From IMG/VR virus record IMGVR_UViG_3300030102_006934, positions 152,713 through 216,712 of that record: DNA of 64,000 nucleotides. One strand, written 5' to 3'. Position numbers and translations under genes: made by a program. This DNA is from a virus. Shown one piece after another: positions 25,074 through 33,650 of the stretch; positions within the stretch are counted from its first letter, which is position 1; every line of letters starts with the position of its first letter. Below the pieces are notes generated by a model. It had not been told where the DNA came from. It ran no database searches and worked only from the letters and a program-made list of their open reading frames with translations.

Positions 25074-25564
25074 TTTTTAACTTCCATTATATTGATAGGT
25101 TCTTCACAATAAACAGATAGATGACAAGCGGCTTTTATTGACTCTTTAACGGAGTTACCTAAATAAAGTGCTGCTAATGAAAAATCCATTCCTGCTCCAA
25201 TGGCGGTATAATCTGTTATTTCTTTAACAAAAAATCCCTCAACTAAGAAGGCTTTCTTTTCTAAAACTAAAACATACTCATTCCTTAATTTACTTTCATC
25301 TGTTTTGTTCTTCATCCATTCTTGGAACTCGGACATAAATTCTATTAAAGCCTCAACAGAAGCCTCTCTAGGTTTACGTGTTTTACAAAACATAAGAAAT
25401 AAACCACCTTCTTGTGCATCACCCACATCACCGATTATAATATCATTTACCTTATTTAATTTAGCAAATTTATCTTTTTCTTGTGTGGTACCATGGGATA
25501 CTAATATACTATCAGCTCCAATGGTTATTTTTTTATCCGTTACTTTAATTGCTACAACACTCAT
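25070..25564 (-). CDS. HslV/proteasome-like Ntn hydrolase with Ser in place of Thr1
   Basis: This 164-residue protein aligns by eye with HslV: VVAIKVTDKKITIGADS at the start, KLNKVNDIIIGDVGDA, and AIGAGMDFSLAALYLG with a C-terminal helix before PINIMEV. In HslV the Thr after Met1 is the nucleophile; here that residue is Ser2. Asp18 and Lys32 fall near the positions of Asp17 and Lys33 of HslV. It could be a virus-coded self-compartmentalising peptidase or an inactive relative. No HslU ATPase is in the window. It is coupled to dut upstream. Confidence 0.65.
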   Translation of the reverse strand: MSVVAIKVTDKKITIGADSILVSHGTTQEKDKFAKLNKVNDIIIGDVGDAQEGGLFLMFCKTRKPREASVEALIEFMSEFQEWMKNKTDESKLRNEYVLVLEKKAFLVEGFFVKEITDYTAIGAGMDFSLAALYLGNSVKESIKAACHLSVYCEEPINIMEVKK

Positions 25565-26142
25565 TACATTCTACCAGTTGAACCAAAACCACCTAAACCT
25601 CTTTCAGACTCAGTTAACTCTTTAACTTCCTCTAACTCACCAAAATCCGTACTAACTCTAGATGTTATTACTCCTTGAGCTATTCTCTCACCTATATCCC
25701 AAGTAAAATCTTCATCACTCAAATTAACTAAAAGTACTTTTATTTCACCTCTATAACCAGTGTCTACTGTACCTGGTGAATTTAATACTGTTATACCATT
25801 TTTATAGGCTAAACCACTTCGAGGTCTAATTTGTAATTCGTAACCCTCTTGTAACTCAAAATAAAGTCCTGTAGGAACTAATTTCCTTTCTAAAGACTTT
25901 AGTGTACCACCTTCATTAGCTCTTAAGTCAAAACCAGAATCACCTTCTTTGGCATAAGTTGGGTTTTTGTTTTCTGATTTATTAATAAATTTAGTTTTTA
26001 TTTTGTTAGACTCTTGTTTATAGTGACTAACTTCTCTCATTAAAGACAAAGCTTGTTCTATTTCCGCTTTTTGTTCATCATGTAATAAGTCTAAAGTTAG
26101 TAACCTCTCTAACTCTTCTATTTGTTCTTTAATTTCAGCCAT
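25564..26142 (-). CDS. dut: dUTPase with N-terminal helical extension
   Basis: The 192-residue protein has all five trimeric dUTPase motifs: GDSGFDLRA (67-75), RPRSG (106-110), VDTGYRGE (126-133), RIAQ (153-156) and RGLGGFGSTG (181-190). It hydrolyses dUTP to dUMP, which keeps uracil out of DNA and feeds dTMP synthesis. A roughly 55-residue charged helix precedes the catalytic core and is not usual for the family. It is coupled to the exonuclease and peptidase genes through single-base overlaps. Confidence 0.92.
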   Translation of the reverse strand: MAEIKEQIEELERLLTLDLLHDEQKAEIEQALSLMREVSHYKQESNKIKTKFINKSENKNPTYAKEGDSGFDLRANEGGTLKSLERKLVPTGLYFELQEGYELQIRPRSGLAYKNGITVLNSPGTVDTGYRGEIKVLLVNLSDEDFTWDIGERIAQGVITSRVSTDFGELEEVKELTESERGLGGFGSTGRM

Positions 26143-26852
26143 TATTTTAAATCATTAATTTTAGTAATTATATCAACTAAAGCCTTAACATCACGTTCAC
26201 AATATTCTTTAATTTCTTCGTGTTTACCTTCCCAATAACCAGTGGTTACACTATCACCTTTAACATCACCGTTTTTAGGTGAGTCTATGTCTAAAGCTGA
26301 ACATACTAAATCTAAAGAACTTAGTGACCAATTATTACCAAATTGCCAAACTTCTTTGGTGTCCACAACTTTAATTTCCCAAGGTTTTGTCTCATGTGTG
26401 GGAAATATTTTTGGTGTTTTAAGACCGTTTATGAAAAACCTTTTACCTAAAAATGGTATGTCAAACATTTTTATACTTTGGCCACATAGGTCGAAACCAA
26501 GTGACTCTACTTTATCAAAAACTTTTCTAGTATTTAACAATATCTCCATTTCATCTTCCCCATAAAATGATTCATATCTAACTTCACCTTCTTTAGTAAC
26601 AAAGGCCATAGAAACACAAGCTACCTTACCAAATTCTGGGAAAAAAGCTGCTGTTTGTCTATACACTTCTTGGAATATCTCTTTATCCCCCATATCTAAT
26701 TTTATTTTAGACTCTTCTGTAACCCTCTTCCGAAATGAGTTATAATATCTCATCCACATTTGAAAGTCTCTTTCTGGTAAATCGTACAAATCTTTATACT
26801 GACTCACCGTTTCTATATCAAAAAATAATAATTTATCTACTTTAAACTGCAT
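26142..26852 (-). CDS. 3'-5' exonuclease related to PolB proofreading domains
   Basis: This 236-residue protein has DnaQ-like motifs in order: FFDIETVSQ (ExoI, about residues 10-18), FDLCGQSIKMFDIPFLGKRF (ExoII) and EYCERDVKALVDI (ExoIII, near the C-terminus), matching the predicted 3'-5' exonucleases related to family B polymerase exonuclease domains. Since the phage polymerase has its own exonuclease domain, this is a second one, perhaps for recombination or repair. It overlaps the GT gene start upstream by 11 bases. Confidence 0.8.
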   Translation of the reverse strand: MQFKVDKLLFFDIETVSQYKDLYDLPERDFQMWMRYYNSFRKRVTEESKIKLDMGDKEIFQEVYRQTAAFFPEFGKVACVSMAFVTKEGEVRYESFYGEDEMEILLNTRKVFDKVESLGFDLCGQSIKMFDIPFLGKRFFINGLKTPKIFPTHETKPWEIKVVDTKEVWQFGNNWSLSSLDLVCSALDIDSPKNGDVKGDSVTTGYWEGKHEEIKEYCERDVKALVDIITKINDLK

Positions 26853-28161
26853 TTGTTTCTTCTATTAATTGTTTTACTTCTTTTTTATTGTTTTCTAGTA
26901 TTTTCTTATAGAATTCAGCTCTTTTTTTAGTTACTGTGTCTATATGATACTTGTCTTTCACGGTATTATACAAATTATTTTGTAATAAATCAACTAATTC
27001 TGGATTTTCTATCAATTTTTTCATTGATTTAAACCAATCTTTATGGTTTTTGTGTTTTTCTATTAAAATAGCGTTACCATTTTCATTTATAGTACCACCT
27101 CGTTCTATTAGATTAATACAATCTATTTGATATGGCCCAAAGTCTTGTGCTATTAAAGCTTTTTTATGGAATCCAGCTTCAATTACTTTTAACTGTGACT
27201 TCATTAAATTAAAAGTATGATCTTTAAGTGGTGCCATCGATACATCAAATAAATTATAGTTTGAAGCAAAAGTGGTTATTGGTTGTGTCCAAACTCTTCT
27301 GTACAAATCATCTTTAATACCCATTTTCTCTTCATTTTCTCTATCATATTTAACTAAAACATTAGAGTATTCAGAATTAACTAATTTTAAGTTATTTGTG
27401 AACATATCTTCATATCTAGACCACACACTTTCTCTTGGTGTAATCGGTCTGGTTTTTTGTTGTCCAGTATTTCTATCTATTTCTGTTATATTACCTCTAG
27501 TATCAAAACCACATAAAACAAACTGAGTTTTATCTTTATAGGTTTTTAAAAATTGTGAAACACCAGAACTCATTAATTTTAAATCATGTTCATGTGAAGA
27601 ACCACCTAACCAGCCAAATCTAAGTTCTTTGTTAGTTTTTTCAGGGTTTGGTGTAAATTGTTTCTCAGAAGGGTCAATAGCATTTGGTAAGACTACAACA
27701 TTTTTATTGTACTTACCTATTTCTTTGGCGAAAATAGGTGTAGTTGTTGTTACAAAATCAGCTCTTTTTAAATTTTCTTTTATTTTATGTGGTAAATTTT
27801 CCCTAACCATTAACTGATAGGCTGGGTGTTCCTTAGTTGGTGACCAATAATCATCTAAATCCATTACGGTTAAGATGTTTAATGATTTTAATTTATCTAA
27901 AATTTTAAAAGAATCCTCTAAATAGGTTTGTTTTACTTGATTATTTTCTCTTTTTGGAATCGTCCTATGAAAATGTACAATATCATAGTTTTTATAAACT
28001 GACTCATCTTCCCAATCAAATTCTATCGTACCAGCAGTTATTATATCTACATGGAAATCCTCACCATATAATTCTTGTAATTTTGTGTGTGGCTCTACTG
28101 AACGAAATTTAGAGACACCAGTCCTATCTGATGGTAGGACTAAAACTTTGATTTTACTCAT
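26842..28161 (-). CDS. GT4/GT1-like glycosyltransferase
   Basis: The 439-residue protein has KVLVLPSDRTGVSKFRSVEP at the start, DIVHFHRTIPKRENN, TVMDLDDYW and VVVLPNAIDP, then a donor half with LRFGWLGGSSHEHD and a conserved end MKSQLKVIEAGFHKKALIAQD. This is the layout of GT-B enzymes. It is the first gene of the long glycan/nucleotide operon. Confidence 0.75.
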   Translation of the reverse strand: MSKIKVLVLPSDRTGVSKFRSVEPHTKLQELYGEDFHVDIITAGTIEFDWEDESVYKNYDIVHFHRTIPKRENNQVKQTYLEDSFKILDKLKSLNILTVMDLDDYWSPTKEHPAYQLMVRENLPHKIKENLKRADFVTTTTPIFAKEIGKYNKNVVVLPNAIDPSEKQFTPNPEKTNKELRFGWLGGSSHEHDLKLMSSGVSQFLKTYKDKTQFVLCGFDTRGNITEIDRNTGQQKTRPITPRESVWSRYEDMFTNNLKLVNSEYSNVLVKYDRENEEKMGIKDDLYRRVWTQPITTFASNYNLFDVSMAPLKDHTFNLMKSQLKVIEAGFHKKALIAQDFGPYQIDCINLIERGGTINENGNAILIEKHKNHKDWFKSMKKLIENPELVDLLQNNLYNTVKDKYHIDTVTKKRAEFYKKILENNKKEVKQLIEETNAV

Positions 28162-28223
28162 ACTATATATTTTTTAAAAATATAGTTAAATATGAGTTTT
28201 AGTAAATAATAAACTTAAAGTTA

Positions 28224-28277
28224 TTATTTTTTGGTTTTACCTTTATTGCCTTTACAGCCACATCCCTTTGTTCTCAT
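28224..28277 (-). CDS. Candidate 17-residue Cys-rich basic peptide
   Basis: A minimal frame encodes MRTKGCGCKGNKGKTKK, with an A-rich pre-start context like that of the other genes, in the 122-base gap between the 181-residue gene and the GT gene. It may be a real micropeptide, as the Cys-Gly-Cys and regular Lys/Gly spacing is not what random A/T-rich sequence would give. Without comparative data the call stays weak. Confidence 0.35.
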   Translation of the reverse strand: MRTKGCGCKGNKGKTKK

Positions 28278-28283
28278 TTTTTT

Positions 28284-28829
28284 TTATTTTTTAATCGGTT
28301 TTATTTTTAATGATTTTAATGTTCTAATATTTTCTTGTATCATTTTTTTGTCAAAGTACTTTTCTACAATACTAGGTAAAGCTTTAGCTATTTCTTCAGC
28401 TATCATTTTTCTAATTTCACTGTTATTCACAGTAACACTACTCTTAGTGGTTGTTGAAGGAATTGAAGCTTCTGTTATTGTCTCACCATAGTTAGGGTTA
28501 ACTTCTTTTATCATTTCCTCACTCATAGAAAAAGTACCAGGTGAGTCCGCTTGTTGAATTGGGTTATCTAACATGGCTTTACGTATTTCTGGTGGTAAAT
28601 TAGATTCTTCAACCCTTTGTCTATAGGCCTCACTATTTACATCAATCTTTGGTTGTGGTCTACTACTTGGTAACCCCATTTGTGATGTTGTGTTTGGTTG
28701 CATTGTCATTGACTCTGTTAATGTTGGTGTCATGGTGTTATCACCAGTGATTTTACCCCTATCTATTTGACTAGCTCTTTTATCTACAGCTTTAGCTTTT
28801 TTTAATATTTCTGTTAACTTTGGATTCAT
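28284..28829 (-). CDS. Hypothetical protein of the polymerase-adjacent late cluster
   Basis: This 181-residue protein has a basic N-terminus (LTEILKKAKAVDKRASQIDR), a long low-complexity Thr/Ser/Pro/Gln-rich middle and a helical end (IRKMIAEEIAKALPSIVEKYF). The disordered middle with a C-terminal helix suggests a scaffold or adaptor. It is three bases downstream of the WYL-like gene. Function is unknown. Confidence 0.55.
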   Translation of the reverse strand: MNPKLTEILKKAKAVDKRASQIDRGKITGDNTMTPTLTESMTMQPNTTSQMGLPSSRPQPKIDVNSEAYRQRVEESNLPPEIRKAMLDNPIQQADSPGTFSMSEEMIKEVNPNYGETITEASIPSTTTKSSVTVNNSEIRKMIAEEIAKALPSIVEKYFDKKMIQENIRTLKSLKIKPIKK

Positions 28830-28832
28830 AAT

Positions 28833-29198
28833 TTAAAATTGTGTTATTTTATAAACTCTACTCATACTTTTATCACCTTCTGGATTAAAAAGTTCTCTAG
28901 GTTGGTTAAAAGTACCACCAAGAATTCTGAACCCATTTATCCTATCAGTTCTAAATGTTTTCCAACCAGGTTGTATTGTTTTTGTATCACCGCCTAATTG
29001 ATATACTCTTATAATGTCGTTATCTACTAATGAAGAGCCGTAACAATAAACTTCTACCCATCTTTGTCCTTTTCCACCAGGATCTTCTTCATCGTCATAA
29101 CGTAAAGTAACGATTCTACGTTTGTTCATCGCTTCCTCTATTTCATTCTTATTAGCAACCTCTAATATAAGGTCTTTAAATAAAGAGTAAAGTTTCAT
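28833..29198 (-). CDS. Leader-tagged WYL-like domain protein
   Basis: I start at the ATG at 29198 (MKLYSLFKDLILEVANKNEI), which directly follows the stop of the upstream gene; the longer frame from 29240 would overlap it. The leader contains I-L-E13|V14, a prohead-protease-like site. The 121-residue body resembles a WYL domain: RRIVTLRYDD, a turn, WVEVYCYGSSLVDNDIIRVY and KTFRTDRINGFRIL. WYL domains bind nucleic acids or ligands and regulate defence systems in bacteria. The match is by eye and only moderate. Confidence 0.55.
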   Translation of the reverse strand: MKLYSLFKDLILEVANKNEIEEAMNKRRIVTLRYDDEEDPGGKGQRWVEVYCYGSSLVDNDIIRVYQLGGDTKTIQPGWKTFRTDRINGFRILGGTFNQPRELFNPEGDKSMSRVYKITQF

Positions 29199-29199
29199 T

Positions 29200-29550
29200 T
29201 TACCAATATTGTTGGTTGTAATCAATATTGTTGTAACCACTACCTGGTTTGTACTTATTACCAGAAGAATAAAGTAAAGTTTTTACTTTTTGTTTATCCG
29301 TTTTTGTACCAACACCTTTTCCAGAATCACCTCTACCATATTCATCACCATCACTAACCGCGTTTGGGTGAGTACTATCGTACCTATCACTATCAACGTC
29401 TGTGTACTGATTGAACTTTATGTTATCTTTTCTAATGGTTTCAGCAGTTTCTTTAAGTGATGGTAGTTGGTTTAACAATCCACCTGGTCCAAAATCCTCT
29501 ACTGATGAGTTGTCAGTTAGGATTGGGGATATTTTTTGTCCTTGTGCCAT
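29200..29550 (-). CDS. Hypothetical low-complexity protein
   Basis: This 116-residue protein is polar, with Gly, Asp, Tyr and Lys (SDGDEYGRGDSGKGVGTKTD; NKYKPGSGYNNIDYNQQYW). It is likely disordered and looks like a small structural or assembly protein. It overlaps the upstream gene by 34 bases and ends one base before the WYL-like start. No family is recognised. Confidence 0.55.
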   Translation of the reverse strand: MAQGQKISPILTDNSSVEDFGPGGLLNQLPSLKETAETIRKDNIKFNQYTDVDSDRYDSTHPNAVSDGDEYGRGDSGKGVGTKTDKQKVKTLLYSSGNKYKPGSGYNNIDYNQQYW

Positions 29551-30023
29551 GATTTTTTATTTTTATATATCTCATTTATTAATGAATCTACGATTCCTAT
29601 ATTATAAATACCCTCTTGTCTCAAAATTTTATTAACGTCTGAGTCATGTTGGTCTATTTTAATACCGTCTTTAGTATGTGTTTTTATGTATTGGTTGGGC
29701 ATTCCTATGGAACTCATCGCTTTTTTCTTACCTTCTATATCCATCCTTAAGTCATTCAGACTTATATTAACCCAATCCTTCATTTTACTACCACCATTTA
29801 GTAAGTAGGGAGTATCGTTTCTGTTACCCTCAAAGTTGTCAAAGAAGTTTTTTATTCTTTTAAGTTGTTCATAACTTATTTCATCCGAATCACATAAATT
29901 TTTTAATCTACTAAAACCTTCTTTTTTTTGGTCACCTCTATAGGCGTTATATATTTTAAGTAAGTGTTTTTTTAATTCACTATCTATCTTTATGCATTTA
30001 CCCTTAAGTGAACTATTAGCCAT
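29517..30023 (-). CDS. Hypothetical helical protein
   Basis: This 168-residue protein is basic and helical (IDSELKKHLLKIYNAYRGDQ; GFSRLKNLCDSDEISYEQLK) with a central polar part DTPYLLNGGSKMKDWVNISL and a C-terminal lysine-rich tail. Such sequences occur as unknowns in large marine phages. It is coupled by a one-base overlap to the upstream gene. Confidence 0.6.
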   Translation of the reverse strand: MANSSLKGKCIKIDSELKKHLLKIYNAYRGDQKKEGFSRLKNLCDSDEISYEQLKRIKNFFDNFEGNRNDTPYLLNGGSKMKDWVNISLNDLRMDIEGKKKAMSSIGMPNQYIKTHTKDGIKIDQHDSDVNKILRQEGIYNIGIVDSLINEIYKNKKSWHKDKKYPQS

Positions 30024-30583
30024 TATTTTATTTTATTTTTTAAAATATTTTTATATTCAGAAGGAACATCACTCAAATCTAAGTCTAGTAAGTAGTTTAT
30101 AACTACCGCTATTTCCTCACCAGAAGAAATATTCTTTTCTATAATATCTTTTAAGGCACTAACTTTTCTTATTAAGATTGGATTGGTTTCTCTGATAAAT
30201 TCAAGATTAGGTATTTTATCTAATTTAATACTAGAATCCTTTTTTTCAACAAATTCTTTATCGAAATCTTTTTTTGTGAAGATACCCTCTAATACAGATT
30301 TAGATTCTTTTATTTTTTTCTTTTTAGATTTCTTTTTACCCTTTTTCTTTTTAGTGTCCTCTTTTGGTTCTTTAACATCAGCATTTGTCTCATCATCTTC
30401 AGTATAAAAGGACCTAAACATATATAAACTTTTTCCCTGTTTAGTGGCTTTCATGTAATCATCAGTTGTAACTGGTGGTTCTGAAGGTGAGGTAGTCATG
30501 GAATTTATTTGGTCTATCTTATAGTCACCCCCTATTTTAGAGCCATTTTTATTCACTAATTCAGATAATAAAATGATATTCAT
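30023..30583 (-). CDS. Hypothetical protein with lysine-rich centre, first of late unit
   Basis: This 186-residue protein has an N-terminal hydrophobic start (MNIILLSELVNKNGSKIGGD), a lysine run near residues 78-92 (KKKKGKKKSKKKKIKESK), and a helical C-terminal part (IIEKNISSGEEIAVVINYLL). A late-promoter-like element lies 12 bases upstream, so it heads a unit that reaches the WYL-like gene. Function is unknown; the basic stretch may contact DNA. Confidence 0.6.
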   Translation of the reverse strand: MNIILLSELVNKNGSKIGGDYKIDQINSMTTSPSEPPVTTDDYMKATKQGKSLYMFRSFYTEDDETNADVKEPKEDTKKKKGKKKSKKKKIKESKSVLEGIFTKKDFDKEFVEKKDSSIKLDKIPNLEFIRETNPILIRKVSALKDIIEKNISSGEEIAVVINYLLDLDLSDVPSEYKNILKNKIK

Positions 30584-30595
30584 AATATTTTTATC

Positions 30596-30604
30596 TATAA
30601 ATAT
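30596..30604 (-). promoter_or_regulatory. Late-promoter-like element ATATTTATA
   Basis: Minus-strand copy 12 bases before the start at 30583, in the 52-base gap downstream of the polymerase gene. It would uncouple the unknown late genes from polymerase expression. Confidence 0.6.
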
Positions 30605-30635
30605 CTTTTATTTATTAATAAATTAACTTTTTTAT

Positions 30636-33509
30636 TTAAAAATACTCTTTTTCTTCCTTAGATTGTATCTTACCACTAAGTCTATCATTAATCATGTAGT
30701 TAGAATCTACTGATTGATTAGACCAAAACACCAATTCTTCCTCGCTAGGTGTTAGTAGTTCATTTAAATCGTCTTGGTCCCCTGGTTTACTAGATATACC
30801 ATTAACCAACTCTAACTCACTTCTAGTAAAAAATTGTTTTTCGGATGGGTCGGTTATTAGTAAAGATTCTCTAATATGTGTTCTAAAAACAACTAACAAA
30901 GGTTCTACTTTTTTATTAAAAGCTTCAACATATTTAGGTACATTATACTCCCCTTTTAGATTTGGGTTTTTATCCATCTGTTCTGAAGTAATTAGATAAG
31001 AGTTAAAGATTAAAGTTCCTTCTACTGGGTCAGTTTTTCTTTTTCTAACCTGTATATCACCATGTGATTTTCTAGTACCATTATTAACATAATACACACT
31101 ATCACCTAATTGTGGTTCAATACCTTCTTTAATCAATAACTCCATGTGGGCTTGTCTAGGTAACGGTTGTCCATTTTTGTTGTTACCCCTACGCTTATAT
31201 TGTTTAATAGTTTTTTTGACCTTAGAATTGTTAGCTATCTCAGATAGTGGTATGTCCATATTATATATCCTTTCTAAATATTCATTATAATAATCCACAA
31301 ATTCCTTACCTTGGCCATCTAATAACATTTTAATACCCTTATTTAAAAAGGTTTTTATGTATTTTTGTATAGTCTTACCTTTGATGGTATTACCAGTCAA
31401 TTTAATTTTACCATTTGGTTTTAGTGTTGCATAATTTTTCCTAGATAAATTAATTGTTGCTGGCCAAAGTTCATCAATGTCTAACCCCATCGCTTCGTGC
31501 ATGAATCTGTCATTGTATTCAGCAACGTCAGCCTCAATACCTTCATAAGTTTTACCTTTTTCTACAAATCTATGTAACCCCATACCAACATACTTATGTT
31601 CTCTAACTTTTTGTCCATAGGAAAAGTTAACACCGTCAGTGTCTAAAACTAGTGGGTCATAACCCCTATCAATAAAGAATTGTATCATATGTCTAAGGTA
31701 TTGCCTACCCGTACATGTAATCATTTCCCCAATATTAATATCACCCCAAGGAAATATGTACGGAGCTGAAATAGAACCAAAAGCTGAATTATTAAATATT
31801 TTTATAGGTAACTGTTTTTTGTCGAACTTACTACCTAATTTATTGTTACCATCTTTATAATATTTACCAGCCAAATATTTGTACTCATTACGAGTATCCA
31901 AAAGATAACGTAACATGGCTCTTAAAGCTCCTGATATATCTACTTTTGGAAAAACTTCGTGTGTTAACTGTATCGATGGGTAAAGAGAAGCATAATCAAA
32001 CTTAGCTATATTTTGACTAAATCCTAATTTTAAAAGTCTAGATAACCCCCCAACAAAATCTCTCTTCGGTTGTGTATCGGGTAATGCTAAACCGTTTTCG
32101 TATGACCAAGCCATCATAAGTGTTTTCCACATTGTGGCCGTACCCATAGTAATAGACCTTGTAAAATTAGTTGGTACTAAAGCTGCGGTTAAAAACCCAG
32201 CTTGTGTGTAGGTGTCATCTACTTGTTCTGTCTCTAAAAGATCATCATTTAAGTATTCAGTTAATAAAAACCTACCATCCACTATTTTCCACTCATCTTT
32301 ATAACCATACATTACTTCACCATCTACCATTTTAGGGGAGGGTTTAGTACCATCAAGTGAGTACCACTGACCAGATGTTGGGTTATAGTTATAATCCCTA
32401 TTTTCTTTCCATATTTTACCTAACTGACCACCATCTATGTAGACCCTATTATCTCTTTCTATACCAGCTTCTTTAGCTATATATTTCAAACTACCACTTT
32501 GTAAACTAGAATTTAATGCCATAGCTTGTCTAACCCTATGGTAAGTATCCATAATATTATAACCCCACATGGTGGTTTGATTATACTCCTCTATCTCTGC
32601 ACCCAATTTTAATGTAGAAGGTTTTCTATAACAACCCACTAATGGGTGTTTTGTTTTTATTATCTCATTCTCTATGTTGATAGCTGTTACTCTACCAGTT
32701 TTCTTAGATTTTTTTATTTTACTTTCAGAAATACCCAATAACTCCATTCTACGAAAAATGTAATTCCAGTCAAAATTCTCAGAATTGTAACCGATAATTA
32801 TGGTAGGTTGTATTTCGTGTATAATCTCAAAAAATTCTTCATACATCATTTTTTCATACTCCTGATTGTAATCACCATTAGCGTCATATGCGGTGAGTAT
32901 TTTTTTAAAACCTCTATTGTCTTTAATACCAATCATAAAAGAATGTCCAGTTTCTGGTGTTAAACTAGTGGTTTCGATATCAAAAGTTAGTTTATGTACT
33001 TCCGTATAATCCTCATAACCTTTAAAAAGTCTTTTACCCGTTTGAATCATAAATTGTTCAACTGGTGATAGTATTTGTACCAAATTTTTATCTCTATCCC
33101 AAGGGTTGATCCCACCCCTTTTGAGGAAATCAACTAAATTTCTATAAGTACCAGTAGTTTTTACAATATATTTGTAACCATCTTCTAACCTCTTATTATC
33201 ACCTGTCTGTAATTTTTCGGTATAGATACCAAACTTCTTAGCATTTTCTGTTATTTTATCTAAATCATCATCATAAAATCCACTACCTCTTAATGATTTA
33301 GTCCAACAAAATGGTGTAAATTTTTGTGTTTTTATTTTTTTACCCTTTTTAGGGTCGTCAATAACAATATAAACTCTGTTTGTTTCGTCAATTGACCAAT
33401 CACCTGTTTGGTCTAACTCTATGGATACGATGTACTTTTCATCGTCATGACCCTCTAGAAATTTTTTAATGTCTTCGGGTGTTGCCTGTTTTATTTCTCC
33501 TTCATTCAT
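30636..33509 (-). CDS. Family B DNA polymerase with proofreading domain
   Basis: This 957-residue replicative polymerase has ExoI FDIETTSL (from residue 176), ExoII IIGYNSENFDWNYIF and a matching ExoIII region, then motif A KFDYASLYPSIQ with Asp505, motif B KIFNNSAFGSISAPY, and motif C LDTDGVNFSYG with Asp623 and Asp625. The usual DTDS is DTDG and the usual YPSII is YPSIQ here; the metal ligands are intact. It is comparable in length to T4 gp43 (898). The gene stands alone on the minus strand, divergent from the neck gene. Confidence 0.93.
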   Translation of the reverse strand: MNEGEIKQATPEDIKKFLEGHDDEKYIVSIELDQTGDWSIDETNRVYIVIDDPKKGKKIKTQKFTPFCWTKSLRGSGFYDDDLDKITENAKKFGIYTEKLQTGDNKRLEDGYKYIVKTTGTYRNLVDFLKRGGINPWDRDKNLVQILSPVEQFMIQTGKRLFKGYEDYTEVHKLTFDIETTSLTPETGHSFMIGIKDNRGFKKILTAYDANGDYNQEYEKMMYEEFFEIIHEIQPTIIIGYNSENFDWNYIFRRMELLGISESKIKKSKKTGRVTAINIENEIIKTKHPLVGCYRKPSTLKLGAEIEEYNQTTMWGYNIMDTYHRVRQAMALNSSLQSGSLKYIAKEAGIERDNRVYIDGGQLGKIWKENRDYNYNPTSGQWYSLDGTKPSPKMVDGEVMYGYKDEWKIVDGRFLLTEYLNDDLLETEQVDDTYTQAGFLTAALVPTNFTRSITMGTATMWKTLMMAWSYENGLALPDTQPKRDFVGGLSRLLKLGFSQNIAKFDYASLYPSIQLTHEVFPKVDISGALRAMLRYLLDTRNEYKYLAGKYYKDGNNKLGSKFDKKQLPIKIFNNSAFGSISAPYIFPWGDINIGEMITCTGRQYLRHMIQFFIDRGYDPLVLDTDGVNFSYGQKVREHKYVGMGLHRFVEKGKTYEGIEADVAEYNDRFMHEAMGLDIDELWPATINLSRKNYATLKPNGKIKLTGNTIKGKTIQKYIKTFLNKGIKMLLDGQGKEFVDYYNEYLERIYNMDIPLSEIANNSKVKKTIKQYKRRGNNKNGQPLPRQAHMELLIKEGIEPQLGDSVYYVNNGTRKSHGDIQVRKRKTDPVEGTLIFNSYLITSEQMDKNPNLKGEYNVPKYVEAFNKKVEPLLVVFRTHIRESLLITDPSEKQFFTRSELELVNGISSKPGDQDDLNELLTPSEEELVFWSNQSVDSNYMINDRLSGKIQSKEEKEYF

Positions 33510-33530
33510 AATTTTTGATTTTTTTGGACG

Positions 33531-33545
33531 GGTTAAATCTTAACC
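33531..33545. repeat. Small inverted repeat in the divergent polymerase/neck gap
   Basis: GGTTAA-ATC-TTAACC in the 141-base divergent region upstream of the DNA polymerase gene. It is a possible operator; only six-base arms, so it may be chance. Confidence 0.3.
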
Positions 33546-33628
33546 ACTCGTATTGTTTGATTTTAATTATAGATAAAATAAGATTCATAGTAAAGACACA
33601 TATTTAGAAAGATTAATAAATGTGGTGC

Positions 33629-33637
33629 ATATTTATA
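33629..33637 (+). promoter_or_regulatory. Late-promoter-like element ATATTTATA
   Basis: Plus-strand copy 13 bases before the neck-protein ATG at 33651, heading the neck/fibre unit. Confidence 0.6.
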
Positions 33638-33650
33638 AGAAAAAACAATA

